Assembly (NCBI GenBank): GCA_902806565.1
Contig: CADCXA010000028.1
Location: 1 to 64,000 of the forward strand
DNA length: 64,000 bases
Direction of reading: 5' to 3'
Source: Hypoxylon rubiginosum
Taxonomy: Eukaryota > Ascomycota > Sordariomycetes > Xylariales > Hypoxylaceae
Part shown: positions 1-10,757 of the stretch, one piece after another
How the letters are laid out: each line of letters begins with the position of its first letter
Position numbering within the stretch: the first letter of the stretch is position 1
The notes under the pieces: model-generated
Told to the model about the DNA's origin: nothing
What the model saw: only the letters and a program-made list of their open reading frames with translations
Database searches by the model: none
Made by a program: the position numbers and the translations under genes

Positions 1-639
1 TAGACCCACTCTCCAGAGTCCTTCTAGGAGCACCGGGCTGGCCTGGTCTTTGAGCGTCGGTCTTCTTTCGCAGTAGTTTACTATCCACAACAGTGCCGTT
101 TGTCGATTGATCCCTATAGCATGACTGTGCCGTACTTGTTGACGAATATGCGGAAGTGGATATGCTAAGCCTCCTGCCCGGGTCGTATGCGAAGCAAAGA
201 TCACACCTAGCCTGATTGCGACCGAAGGTGAAGCCTAGACGGGGATCCTTGAGGGCGGATGATAGTTTGATAACGAGAGCATGGTCGCCAATACACCGTA
301 CCCGACCAAAGTCTTCGGCATCATCCTCCAAGTATAGATCAGAATCGATAGCATCGGCCGTGTACTTCCCGGTAGTGTGCTGGGCATATTCGGCGGAGCG
401 TGCGATCTCCTTCACTTCGCGACTCGCACTGTCTGAGTTGGGGTATAATAGGCAGACTATATCGGATATGTCTTCGTCAGAGAAGCCCGAGTTCTGCTTC
501 CCAAATCGTCTGGGGTCCAAGGCATTTTGCGTGGCTGTAGATGAATGGGTCAGTAAACATGTCTAATATGCAGGTGTTGCGACAGTCTAAGGGGCCACTG
601 ACCTGGCTGGGTGGCCTGTGAGTCCTCGCTATGGTCCAT
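1..639 (-). CDS. FHA-domain protein, probable Chk2/PRD-4-type checkpoint kinase (N-terminal part, runs off the window)
   Basis: Reads on the minus strand from an ATG at 639. Exon 1 is 603-639, a 68-nt intron spans 535-602 (donor GTCAGT, branch-like CTGAC, acceptor CTACAG), and exon 2 runs off the left edge from 534. The N-terminus is MDHSEDSQATQP, then an acidic linker, then an FHA fold: LGFTFGR, an RRLSN-like segment, IHFRIFVNKYG, and DQSTNGT, followed by RTLESGS. FHA domains bind phosphothreonine. In Rad53/Chk2/PRD-4-like kinases this domain precedes a Ser/Thr kinase domain, which would lie outside this window, so kinase activity is inference. Two single-base shifts interrupt the FHA core. 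One is near 161-165, just after RRLS, where a base seems missing. The other is near 113-118, just before DQSTNGT, where a base seems extra. They cancel, so the flanking parts share a frame. No long ATG ORF marks this gene because of the shifts and the short first exon. Confidence 0.7.
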
Positions 640-2090
640 TGGGAGCAGGGAAGGGGCGCAAGGCCACCACTGGCCTGGAAAGTGGCAGAAATGACTATTC
701 AGACCGACTGCAAGGAATACCAATTCACATTCAGGCAGCCGGCTAGAGTCTTTCCGCTCCGACTCTCAGCTCGACAGGCTAGCTCGAAAGCTGTCGTGTA
801 GGATGAGTTGTGATCATTCAAGAGAATTTTCTTTATTTGCGCTCTTGAACGACGAGTTTGGACGGAAATGTTGTTGTGGTTGCACCGACGACCGTTATAA
901 ATTATGAGCTAGCTGTGAATCAAGATATTCGACCGTTACCTCTTCAAATGGGGATTTGGTTATAAGAACGAGGGTATAATGACAAACGAGCTGGAATGCG
1001 AGAATGAGAGAAATGTTGCGTCAGTTCAGGTCAGGCGGGACATGGAACAGGCCTGGAGAAAAATATCAGATATCATAAGAACTCGGTGGGAAGTTTCCAG
1101 AGAAATAATTGAAAGTGCACGAAGACCTCAGGCGAATGCACGAGGAAGCGGCAGGTTGCATCAGTTGCGGCTGCCCGTCCAACCCACCCACAACCCACCC
1201 AGCACCCTGTGCCCACCTTGTACATACCCCACAAGGCTTCCCAACTCGGTGTCTCCCTGGTAATTCTGGGCAGTCTGACAGTTGATCCCCCCACTAACTG
1301 TTTAGCTGGTCTGCTGGTTCGGTAGGTAGCCCAGGGCACTTACTGCCCTTTCCTATTTTAGAAGAGGTAAATGACCAATCATTGTTTAAGGAGGTCGGGT
1401 CAACCCGTTTGTCAATACCTTATCCTGGATAGCATAGCTTTTTCAGGGGAATTAAGTTGCGGTGACATACTATGTAAACTTTCGGCCGAAGCACGTTGTG
1501 GCTCTATTGTTTGGTGATGAGACGATGAGACCATGTAGATAAGAACAAAACTGTATTGTCGTCCGAGCTCTATTCATACCTAGGACGTATGTTTCAGATA
1601 AGAATACAAATTGTATGGTTGAAAAGTCATTGTTTATTATTAGTACCTGCATATTCAACACCACACCTTTTCGCAGGAGAACGTAAAATCATACGTCACC
1701 TGGTGACATCCTTCATGTGACTATCATAGTACAAGTACAAAAACCCCTGCTCCGGGGATTACCAATGTGATATGCTTTATGCTTTATGCTTAGCCTTATT
1801 AGCCTCAGCCGTCGTTCGTCGAAGAATTCTTCGAATAAAAAAAACCCGACTTATATGGCGAAATGGTATGGGAAATGGAAAAATCCCCGTATTATGCAAT
1901 GTGCCACCATATATAATTTTCCGACACCCTCTTTTTCTGCGCAGTATATGCAAATAGCAAATAGCAAATTTACCGAATGAACCATTTAGTGAACCCATGC
2001 ATGCTTTACTTTAGACTTGAACAATCCAGTCTCCTACCATCCCCTTTAAAAAACAATACGCGAACCATAAAATCGTATAAAAAAAACTCA
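640..2090. other. Intergenic region, no gene recognised
   Basis: Upstream of the FHA gene and downstream of the 1060-aa gene. Short ORFs here look random. It contains a CCCA-rich stretch (about 1180-1225), short TTATGC repeats (about 1771-1790) and a perfect 16-bp palindrome at 1819-1834 with EcoRI-like centre GAATTC. Confidence 0.6.
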
Positions 2091-5000
2091 TTAGAAAAAA
2101 CCTCTCTTCTTTTTTGGCTTCTGGTTCATGTCCTTGAGAATGTCATCAAACGTGCTTCCGCCCACGGAGCCTTGTCGTGAATCGCTCCGCGTGTCTGCAG
2201 GCCCTTGGGCTTGAGACCCTGAGAGTCCAATAAGGTTGCCCGATGATCTGCTGCGGCTCATCATGCCACTAACCGGTCGCTGGACGGGTGAGATGCCTCT
2301 AGCACTGACTACCCGTGAGCCGGGCAAGGGCATATCTTCCATAGGAATCGGGACGGGCTCGAGTCCGAAGGCTATGCTGCTTCGATAGGCTGAGTTCCTG
2401 CCGGCAGGTGACCCTGTTCTCTGTCGGAGCGCTGTGCCGGGAGGTCCGGATTGAGGGGATCCGCTGCGGTCTATGACGGTCGGGCTTGCAGATCGGCCAG
2501 GATCCATGTCCTCGAACACGGACTGCGGAGCCTGTAGTGGCGACAAGTTTTCCTGTAGTGCCGGAGGAACCGTATTCTCTCCAAGCTCCCAGCGCTTAGC
2601 CGCCAGCCAGCAGTGGCTACGATGGTAGATGCCCTCGATGCTAAATTCCACAGCGTCGGTCGAAAGCTCTACAATACCACCTCCGCCAGCTACCTCGTAC
2701 CACCTCTTGCGTACAGTAGGAGCGTCCTCCATCCACGGTAGGTGACCTTTCGGTGGCTGGCATAGGAAGTATTCAACACCTTCTGTGAATTGCAAGCCAG
2801 GCGCGTCCACCACCAACATGGGAAGCGACTGGATAATGACATAGAGGAACAGCCAATAACCAATACGCTGGTCCGCCATTTCCGCGGCCGTCTTCCCCTT
2901 AGCTTCCTTGTGTTCAAATTCCTTGAACTCGTCAAGGAACGGCATTTTAAGCTTGAATGTTTCAAAGTCGTAGGCCTTGTTCAGGATCAGAAGCATCTGG
3001 TATTCCTGCAGATTTCTGTCTAGCCGCATTTGTTCTTTGATAGCAAGCTCGTAGTAGTTCTCCTTGACACTCGTCATGTCAGGTAGCATGGGAAGATCGA
3101 ACGGAATAGGGGGGAGTACGGGGGGCGAGGATTGGTCGAATTCGCCGAGGACTTTGCGCAGAGCTGCGAGGTGAGGATTCTTGTGCTCCTCAATCTCTTC
3201 GGCGGCTTGGTCGATCACTCGCGTCGTGAGGGCTTCGCGGTCGACGAGTAGGTCGTACAGGGCGCAAAAGTCCGAATAGAGTATTTTCAGGACTTGTCTA
3301 TTTAGGCCGCTCTCCGTAAAGGGATTCTTCTTACTGCGGGCCTTGGGTGGCCAGCTCCCAAAGTTGGTCTTATAGTAGCCAAGAACAAACTGTCTCATCT
3401 TGCCCCAAGACTTCTTCCAAACGTGGAACTTGACGTCCTTGTAGTCTGGATTAGATGTCGAGCTGGCGGTGCCAGAGAATAAGGCCGGGAATTCAAACGA
3501 CTCCAACCTGTTATTGACGCTGTTCTGGCGGTTTACCAATTCGAAATATGAGCGTTCGAGTCGCTCGCGGGTGGTGGCGGACACCTGAGTCCACAGAGGT
3601 GAGTTCAAATCTCGGATTGCCGGGTATTTGCCAACAGCGTGAGCGAATGCTTCATTATAGAGGTCTATCGAGCGCATTCGTTCACCCAGAATAAGCGATT
3701 CCAATGTCTTCTCTCTGCTATGTCTCACGTCCGCAAGAGCCATCTGGTCCATGAAGAAGTGAAAGCTCATATCGACAGCATCTCCAAAGGTTGATCCGTC
3801 GGCGTTTGTAAACTCAAACTCCTTCAGTAGAGCAGAGATGTGGAGAAAGACGGTGAAGAGATTTGGTTGCTCCTTAGTACACACTAACGGTTGACCGGTT
3901 AAAAAGGCAAACATATTCCGAATCGATAGCATGCGCTCCATGTCGGCCTGTGATCTATGGCCTGGGGTCGACATGGAAACGGGAAGGTAGAGGCGTGTCT
4001 CTCCAAGCCCCTGGGGCTCTGGCAAAGGGGGCGACTGGACCCTTCGTGTTGCGTCCTCGATCGACAGACTATCGCGGCCAGAGAAACTTCGAGTGTGTCC
4101 CGAGCTTGTCGGAGATGTCATCTCCGACTCCATGAGTTCAACAAACACGAGCGAGTAATCGACAACGAACGATTGAACTTTGAAAGATGGTCCGGCGCCG
4201 CTCCCCTTAGGATCCAGGTATACCAAAACGGTTCCGCTCTCGTTCCACAGCTCCGGTACTTTCTCCCCATTGGCAATGAAGGAAGTGTTATAATCCACAT
4301 TCTGCCCAAGAATCCACGCTGCCGAAGTTGTAGCTTTCGTCTGACTTCGAGAATGAGACCTTGACCTTCCTCCCGGAAGCCAGCTTCTTCTTAACCGTCC
4401 CCGCCGCTCACCGTCCCGGTTCGGACTCTGGCTGCCATTGCTCGATCCCGGGCGGGAGACAACAGCCGCAGCTGCAGCCGTCGAAACAGTCAGGTTTCCC
4501 GAAGGCGGAGCGGATCGAGTAGTAGGTGGTTGTGCAGACGAGCTTCGGCCTCTAGGGTCGGGGATCGGTGAGATTTGTCGCGGCGCCAGACTTGCTTGAG
4601 ACGACGACGTTTTGTGCGTGCTACTGTTGACAGAACTGCTTCGTCGCCTCTGCTCTTTCGTGAGCCGTGGGGTTGGCTTGGGCTCTGCAACGGGGAAGGT
4701 CGATCTTTGTGAGGGTGCAGCAAAGGTGTCGTCGATTGGAGAAGGCTTCTCTATCACCGGAGGACTTTTCTGTAACTTCCCCATGGTAGGATTTGGCGCA
4801 TTGTTTTCGGATGAATTCCTACTGTGGTTCGGAATGTGCTTGATGGCGGCAGGGTCGGAAATGTCATTCGAAGTCGAAATGCCGAGCCCGCCTGTTTGGT
4901 CGGTTGAATCTAGAGATGGTATGCTTGGTAAACTGGGTGGTCTGTCTTGGCTAGGGGGATTGGGAGGGAGTGGTTTGCGGTGAAGGACCCCCGCCGAGTG

Positions 5001-5273
5001 ATCTGTAGAATGAGCACTGATCAGTGATGGGAAGAAGGACGACAAGCGGTCAAACCGCGTCTTTACATAGAACATCGAAGCTAGTCCTTTTGGTTTCTCA
5101 GGCGAACCTGACGAGGCTGTATTTTCCTCGGATTCAGGTTCGCTGACGGGAGGTTTGTTCTCGTCGGACAGGGTCTCCTCCCTTTCTTGGTCTGGGGAGT
5201 GATTGGAGGCACTGGAAGAGGAAACGGAAGTATAAATGGAGGCTTGGCTCGCCGACTCACTTGATGAAGCCAT
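2091..5273 (-). CDS. Large conserved fungal protein of unknown function (DUF8004-like), 1060 aa
   Basis: A single uninterrupted exon of 1060 codons starting at MASSSESASQ. The first 300 residues are Ser/Pro-rich and disordered, ending in an Arg/Ser-rich patch (around residues 290-315). A folded core follows from about 320 to 890. It contains WILGQNVDYN, GEKVPELWNE, then MFAFLTGQPLV, and a conserved WKKSWGKMRQFVLGYYKTNF block near 610-630. The tail is again Ser/Pro-rich and ends in a basic KKKRGFF. I associate this layout with the fungal family labelled DUF8004, but this is from memory and was not checked. No catalytic motif, signal peptide or clear membrane segment was seen. It is transcribed away from DUS2, with 2.4 kb between their starts. 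It has no frameshift, unlike several neighbours. No function is proposed. Confidence 0.85.
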   Translation of the reverse strand: MASSSESASQASIYTSVSSSSASNHSPDQEREETLSDENKPPVSEPESEENTASSGSPEKPKGLASMFYVKTRFDRLSSFFPSLISAHSTDHSAGVLHRKPLPPNPPSQDRPPSLPSIPSLDSTDQTGGLGISTSNDISDPAAIKHIPNHSRNSSENNAPNPTMGKLQKSPPVIEKPSPIDDTFAAPSQRSTFPVAEPKPTPRLTKEQRRRSSSVNSSTHKTSSSQASLAPRQISPIPDPRGRSSSAQPPTTRSAPPSGNLTVSTAAAAAVVSRPGSSNGSQSPNRDGERRGRLRRSWLPGGRSRSHSRSQTKATTSAAWILGQNVDYNTSFIANGEKVPELWNESGTVLVYLDPKGSGAGPSFKVQSFVVDYSLVFVELMESEMTSPTSSGHTRSFSGRDSLSIEDATRRVQSPPLPEPQGLGETRLYLPVSMSTPGHRSQADMERMLSIRNMFAFLTGQPLVCTKEQPNLFTVFLHISALLKEFEFTNADGSTFGDAVDMSFHFFMDQMALADVRHSREKTLESLILGERMRSIDLYNEAFAHAVGKYPAIRDLNSPLWTQVSATTRERLERSYFELVNRQNSVNNRLESFEFPALFSGTASSTSNPDYKDVKFHVWKKSWGKMRQFVLGYYKTNFGSWPPKARSKKNPFTESGLNRQVLKILYSDFCALYDLLVDREALTTRVIDQAAEEIEEHKNPHLAALRKVLGEFDQSSPPVLPPIPFDLPMLPDMTSVKENYYELAIKEQMRLDRNLQEYQMLLILNKAYDFETFKLKMPFLDEFKEFEHKEAKGKTAAEMADQRIGYWLFLYVIIQSLPMLVVDAPGLQFTEGVEYFLCQPPKGHLPWMEDAPTVRKRWYEVAGGGGIVELSTDAVEFSIEGIYHRSHCWLAAKRWELGENTVPPALQENLSPLQAPQSVFEDMDPGRSASPTVIDRSGSPQSGPPGTALRQRTGSPAGRNSAYRSSIAFGLEPVPIPMEDMPLPGSRVVSARGISPVQRPVSGMMSRSRSSGNLIGLSGSQAQGPADTRSDSRQGSVGGSTFDDILKDMNQKPKKKRGFF

Positions 5274-7710
5274 GTTTAGTCCAAGAATGAGTAAGTAGAC
5301 ACAGCCCTTTTTTTCCTCCTTTGGGGCAAAAGGTGCACTTCCAAGTACCTAGGTATCCCCTAGGTATCCGAATGCGATGGAAGCGGTATACACGTTAAGG
5401 CGAATGTCTTGACTACGCCGGTACAAGAGGTACCTGCTCCACTAGCTAATATTAATGAGCACGTCCATCGAGCAACGAACAACGGTGAACCTAGGGAGGT
5501 GGGCGTACCTAGTGGCTCTGTTGTGTGACGAGTCCCGGATGCGTGGACTCGATAGTGCGGAGCGCCTCGGTGGATAAGTGGCAGGATTGTCTTAACTAAT
5601 TTTTAAAAATGAGAATTCCAATCAATATCATGTCCAAGACAATGCAAAAAAAGGAAGGGCAAGAAGAGCCAACACTCGGACGAAATTGCGCAATGACCTA
5701 TTGGAACCGGGGCAGTTTTGAGACGCAGGATTCGTTATATATGTATTTCTGAATACGTATATGTATGGATATGGAAGTATGTATGAGTGTTGAAAATACG
5801 GTACCACCCTCCATTACCATCTACCATTTACCATTTACCTGTAGGAAGGGTGACGTCGGCTGTCTGTGGAGCTGTGCAGAGTCCTCCTGCTAGACAGGGG
5901 TGGTTCTCCTCTTCAACTGCCTAATGAGTGCTTACCTTCGTACCGTAGCTTACATGTAGGCATACCTATGTATGTAGAGCATATGTAGAGTACCTACACC
6001 TGGAAGCCAATCTAGACAGAATATTCACATAGAATTGTGCAACTTACGTACACATGACCCCTGAAATGCGTGATTTGGTCGGGCAATGAATAATTTTCAT
6101 GTATACGTGTACCTAGTCCAACAGGTATTTATTTCGAGCTGACTTCCGTAGCAGGGATCCGTATGAAAGGAACCAAGGCTAACGAGGCTCAGCCCAAGCT
6201 GTTTCGACAGCCGCAGTCCTTTATGATCCCGTTCCCCCGATCCGCCTCCGAGTCTACAAGTCCTACGATTAAGTAATACCTAAGTAGGTGCAAATAGAAG
6301 GAGTCCGGTCGGACATGATTTCTCAGCTTCACTACAGCTTACAGACGCCTGACGAATTTCTCGACTACCTATAATTTGTACGCTTTTCGATCAAATGCTT
6401 GATGACGTTTTCTCGGCAGACGAGCTGCAGGGACGGATTTGACCTTTGGTTCTGCGCCGCAGGCTGACATGAGATGAGACGTTGAGCAGGGTCTTTGGAC
6501 GAATAACAGCAGTACAAAATAAGACGTTAGTGGCTAGTATATAAAACGGCTGGACTATGTATTTACGACAACAGAGGCAAATCGACAAACGTCGACCTTT
6601 AGACCATTAGCCATCAATAGCGTTACCAAGGCAGTTTATATCCCTCACGTACTTTGCAAATACCAATGAATTCTCCTAATCCAACTACCGCAAGTGCCAG
6701 TTTCGGCCCAAATCGTAGAAGGACATTCGAACACGATGGTAAGGCTGCATGCGAGATTAATGTTAGGTAGCCGCATACTACGATACTTATGGGTATGCAA
6801 GAGGTACAGTAGGTAGAGTTAGATTTTTCGGGCCGCTGCGAAACTCTGATATCCCATTCTATTCTTAGTATACATACATATGTACCATGTAGTAGACTTC
6901 CTGCGCATCCGATCTCCTTACAAGTTACATGCGGCTAAACAGACAACGCACCCTGTTACATAGCACAGACCTACACATGTAGGACGATAGTAGTAATCTG
7001 TCAGGTAGGGTTGCGCGTCCTGCGGAAATAGTGAGCAATTGCCAATACGGATATTGGCCCGGCGATACGGGCAGCTACGGGGGATGACACACAGCAACGC
7101 AACAAAATGGAGATGCATTTTCTTCGGATTCGTATTACAGTTCTAGAATCGGGTCCGTCGCATTTCTATCCGTGCAGCTGCCGTGTTGCACAAATCACGA
7201 ATAGTAAAATTCCGAAGATGGTCACACCCCAGTGGCAACACGTATAAAAGAATTTTTATATGGACTTTATAGACTTGGGCTGGGCTGGCTGGCTGAAGCT
7301 CATGTGAGTACGCCAAGTGTAAACTAACAGATTCATTTCAGGTACGCTTAAACCCTTAGTATCATCCTATTACATGTATGTCTTGGATATAGTAATTAGA
7401 TATATCTACCCTTACCTACGAATAAATACATAGAGCATTTAGGTGAAGGGAGGAAAATGTGTTTCCTTGGCCGAGCTGGCCGAGGTACCTTTAGGTAGGG
7501 ATGTACATAACTATGTATGTAAGTCCCCTTGCAACACCGATTAGATTTCGGATTAGATAAGATTAGATTCTCAAAAAGTTTAGCATGCGGGCTGGCCGCA
7601 TGCATATGCTCTTCTTTTTTTGTCCTCATCGCCCCTCGTCGTTCGTTGGTCACGATCCGGACTCGTGTTCGTGATTATATCAAAGATCACCTGCCACTCG
7701 GTCGCTTGAC
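5274..7710. other. Long divergent intergenic region (2.4 kb)
   Basis: Lies between the divergently transcribed 1060-aa gene and DUS2, so it should hold both promoters and leaders. No coding similarity was recognised in either strand. Short AGGTA/TACCT-type words recur (for example near 5345-5365, 6280 and 7488) along with TATG-rich microrepeats (about 5740-5790). Confidence 0.55.
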
Positions 7711-9082
7711 ATGTCATTGTTCGCTCGCGTCATCAGAAGCATCATGGCCTCCGAACCGAAGAAAGTGCCCATCCCCCGCAACGGCGTCGACTACAGGGGC
7801 AAGGTCGTCCTCGCGCCCATGGTCCGCTCCGGCGAGCTGCCCTCGCGACTCCTGGCGCTTCACTACGGCGCGGATTTGGTATGGGGTACGTCTCGTATTC
7901 ACCTCAGTATTTGTAAAAATAAGAATAAAAATTCAATTAGCTTACCGCTGCAATAATCTAGGCCCCGAGACCGTCGATAGATCCATGATCGGGACGACCC
8001 GACGCTTCAACCCCGACACCCAGACCATCGAGTGGACGCGGAAGCCGTCGCAGGGCGCCAAGACCCCGCCGGCCGACGTCAAGGACAGCATCATCTACCG
8101 GGTGCACCCAGAAAAAGAAGGGCGCAAGCTCATCTTCCAGATCGGCACGTCGAACCCGGAGCTCGCGGTGCGCGCGGCGCGGCTCGTGGCCGCCGACGTC
8201 GCGGGCATCGACGTGAACGCGGGTTGCCCGAAGCCCTTCAGCACGCACGACGGCATGGGCGCCGCCCTCCTCCGGACCCCGGACAAGCTGTGCGCGATCT
8301 TGGAAGCGCTCGTCGGTACCATCACGCCCGAGTTCGGCGTCGGCGTCAGCGTCAAGATCCGCCTCCTCGAGACCGCCGCCGAGACCGAGGCCCTCGTCCG
8401 CCGGCTCGTCGCGACGGGCATCACGGGCCTGACGGTCCACTGCCGCACGACCCCCATGCGGCCCCGCGAGCGCGCCGTCCGCGGCCAGCTGCGCATGGTC
8501 GCCGCCGTGTGCCGCGGGGCCGGCGTCGCGTGCCTGATGAACGGCGACGTGGAGACGCGGGACCAGGCGCTCTCGCTGGTCCGCGAGTACGGCGTCGACG
8601 GCGCCATGATCGCGACGCAGGCCGAGAAGAACCCGAGCTGCTTCCGGAGCGCCCCCGAGCTGCTGCCCTGGGAGGAGGTGGTCGAGCAGTACCTCCGGTG
8701 CGCGATGGAGGTCGGGAACAAATTCGGCAACACCAAGTTCTCGCTGACCCAGCTCGTCCCGGGCAAGTCGCCCGCCTACCGCCGCGTCAGCGCCTGCAAG
8801 AGCTACACCCGGGTCTGCGAGGCGCTCGGCCTCGAACACCTCGCGGACCGCGCGCGGGAGGTCGACGCCAGCCTCGATATCGACCCGGACGGCTCGGGCA
8901 AGATGGGCAAGATGGCGAATAGCAGCGCGCTTGCCGCCGGTGGTCAGATGGCAGTGGAGTCGCGGACCAAACCGCAGGCTAAGAAGGGACTTGCGGAACG
9001 TGGAGTTGGTGCTCAGGAAGAAGCAGAGACAGGGACACAGCCAGCAGCACAGACGACTGAGGGTATGGCGATATCCGTTTAG
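7711..9082 (+). CDS. DUS2: tRNA-dihydrouridine synthase 2 (Dus2/Smm1 type)
   Basis: Reduces uridine to dihydrouridine in tRNA, at position 20 in the Dus2 family, using FMN and NAD(P)H. Exon 1 is 7711-7885, a 76-nt intron follows (7886-7961, GTACGT...CTAG), and exon 2 is 7962-9082. This gives 431 aa from the first ATG. A second in-frame ATG at 7744 (MASEPKK) has a better context and may be the real start; the extra 11 residues (MSLFARVIRSI) could be a targeting extension. Seen: the TIM-barrel start GKVVLAPMVRSGELPSR, then GADLVWG/PETVDRS across the splice. The active-site loop NAGCPKPFSTHDGMG has its catalytic Cys at about residue 147, followed by SVKIRLL and LTVHCRT. The C-terminus after about 395 is a low-complexity tail. 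The gene is strongly GC-biased at third positions. It is convergent with PPE1, 292 bp downstream. Confidence 0.9.
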
Positions 9083-9374
9083 AGATGGGTGAGTTAGCAT
9101 GACGGGAGTTGGTTACACAGCATTTAAAGGCGTTGCGCAGGAATATATCCCATTTTAGGCACGGGAGGAGTGCAGAGGCATTTACATAGGCATTCAAGGT
9201 CACGGATCGGGGAAAAATAAAATATAGATCACGTAGCAATCGCGAGGACAGACGGTGGGCTACATGGTTACTTAAGTAAAAGGATTCATAGCAATGAGGC
9301 TTTGTCTAAAAACGCATTTCTAAGCTGATTCAATGCTTACGGGATCTACTCTCGATATTTATCAACTGTTGCAA

Positions 9375-10757
9375 CTAGACCTTCTTGCCCTGCTTTAGAA
9401 GATCCGACACTTTAGGGGGTAGCACAAGGGCAGTTCTATCGTTGCGCTTGTGGAAGTCTACCAGAGATATCGCCGTCTTCTCGGGCAGATCCTCGTGTAT
9501 GAAATGACCCGCCTCCGGGAATACCTGGAGTGCGTATTTTCCTTGGCGTAGCAGACAGAGTCAGTCTTTGGAATACGTAAATGGGCTAGGGTAGCGAGAG
9601 AGAAAAAAGAAGAAGGTGAGCACAAACCTTGCATCTGGCCAATCGTCAGCTCCGTATCCAGCCTGTCCGTCCCCGCGAGCAGCAGCAGCTTCCCTCCCCT
9701 GGCGAGCAGGAACTTCTTGCTCAGCCCTATAAACCAGTTCTCCCAGAACGGCTGCGTGGCGCCGAGGTCCGTCCGCCACTTCCAGGGTCTCGGGTCGCCG
9801 CCGGGGGCGCCGCTCGCGCTCGACGTGAGGAGGGCCGGGACGCTGGTGCGCGCGGATATCGAGTTGCGGATCGTCCGCGACCGGACGTGCCAGTCGATGC
9901 CGGCCTCGAGCGTGGGGAAGCCGGCCGGCCGCGACGAGAGGTAGGTGTGCATGCTCTGGAGCGCGTCGATGGCCGAGCCCTCGACCACGTCGAGGACGGC
10001 GTAGCCCAGGAGCGCGCTGCCGAGCGCGCCCGCCTTGGCGACCTCGGTGACGACGGCGCCGCCGAGCGAGTGCCCAACCAAGATGATGGGCGGCAGCTCC
10101 GGCCACTTCATCTCCTTCTGCGTCATGAGTATGACGGAGAGGAGATCCGCGGCGAGCGTCTCGAGGCTCAGGTCGACCCCGCCGCGTCGTCGTCCGCAGT
10201 CGTCGTCGAGCCGTGGCCCCGCGCGTCGAGCGACAGGATGCCGGCCGACGGCAGACGTTTCCGGATCTCGTAGCCGACCACGGCGAAGGAGAGACCCGAC
10301 GAGCCGGCGCCGTGGTGCATGACGAACAAGGGGCCCTTCCCGACGGGAGAGGTCAGGTAGGCATGGATGGTTGGGTTTGCGGGGCTGCTTGGGTCATGAA
10401 GAAACAGCTCCCGCTCGAAGTAGGTGGTCCAGGGGATCTGCTGGAGAGTTCGTCCTCTCGGCACGCTGTGTACGTACGAAGAAGAAAGGAAAAAATCAGC
10501 TGCCGCGGAAGAAAGAAAGAAGAAGAAAAATACGGGGTTGAGAGGAACTACCCCTGAGGCCTGGCAAACAGGTTCTGGCTCGGCGACGGGATGACGGTGC
10601 CCGTGGAGGAGGCGGAGGACGCCGAGGACGAGTCGTCGTCGGGATGTTCGGGGAGCTCGGCGACGCGGTCGGCCTCGTCCTCTTCCATCTCGTCGAAGCT
10701 CTCGGCCGGCAGGGCGCTCAGGCGGTTCTTCGCCCAGGCTTTCTGAAGGTCGCTCAT
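9375..10757 (-). CDS. PPE1: Protein phosphatase methylesterase 1 (PME-1/Ppe1), alpha/beta hydrolase
   Basis: Removes the C-terminal carboxymethyl group of the PP2A catalytic subunit. Three exons: 10552-10757 (MSDLQKAWAK..., acidic/Ser linker), 9628-10465 and 9375-9541, with two 86-nt introns (donors GTAGTT and GTTTGT). About 403 aa if read through. Seen: oxyanion-hole region FVMHHGAGSSGLSF, SLDARGHGST, nucleophile elbow GHSLGG (catalytic Ser), LDVVEGSAIDAL (Asp of the PME-1 family), and FPEAGHFIHED (catalytic His). Between ARGHGST... and DLSLETLAADLL the frame must shift: the run of four G (minus strand) at 10177-10180 is one base short of keeping the frame. No plausible intron fits there because the sequence on both sides is conserved. 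The likely cause is a homopolymer deletion in the assembly; a true mutation is possible. Confidence 0.85.

Noticed and set aside
216..566. 116-codon plus-strand ORF
   Set aside because: It lies antisense to the FHA-domain exon, which has clear protein similarity on the minus strand.
1811..1834. Heat-shock element (alternating GAA/TTC)
   Set aside because: GAA and TTC blocks are present but not at the 5-bp spacing of a heat-shock element.
7958..9100. Long minus-strand ORF of 380 codons opposite DUS2
   Set aside because: Antisense shadow of a very GC-rich gene; its Ala/Arg/Asp-rich composition reflects codon bias of DUS2.
10168..10200. Short intron as cause of the PPE1 frame change
   Set aside because: Any GT...AG here would be far below usual intron size or would remove conserved residues.
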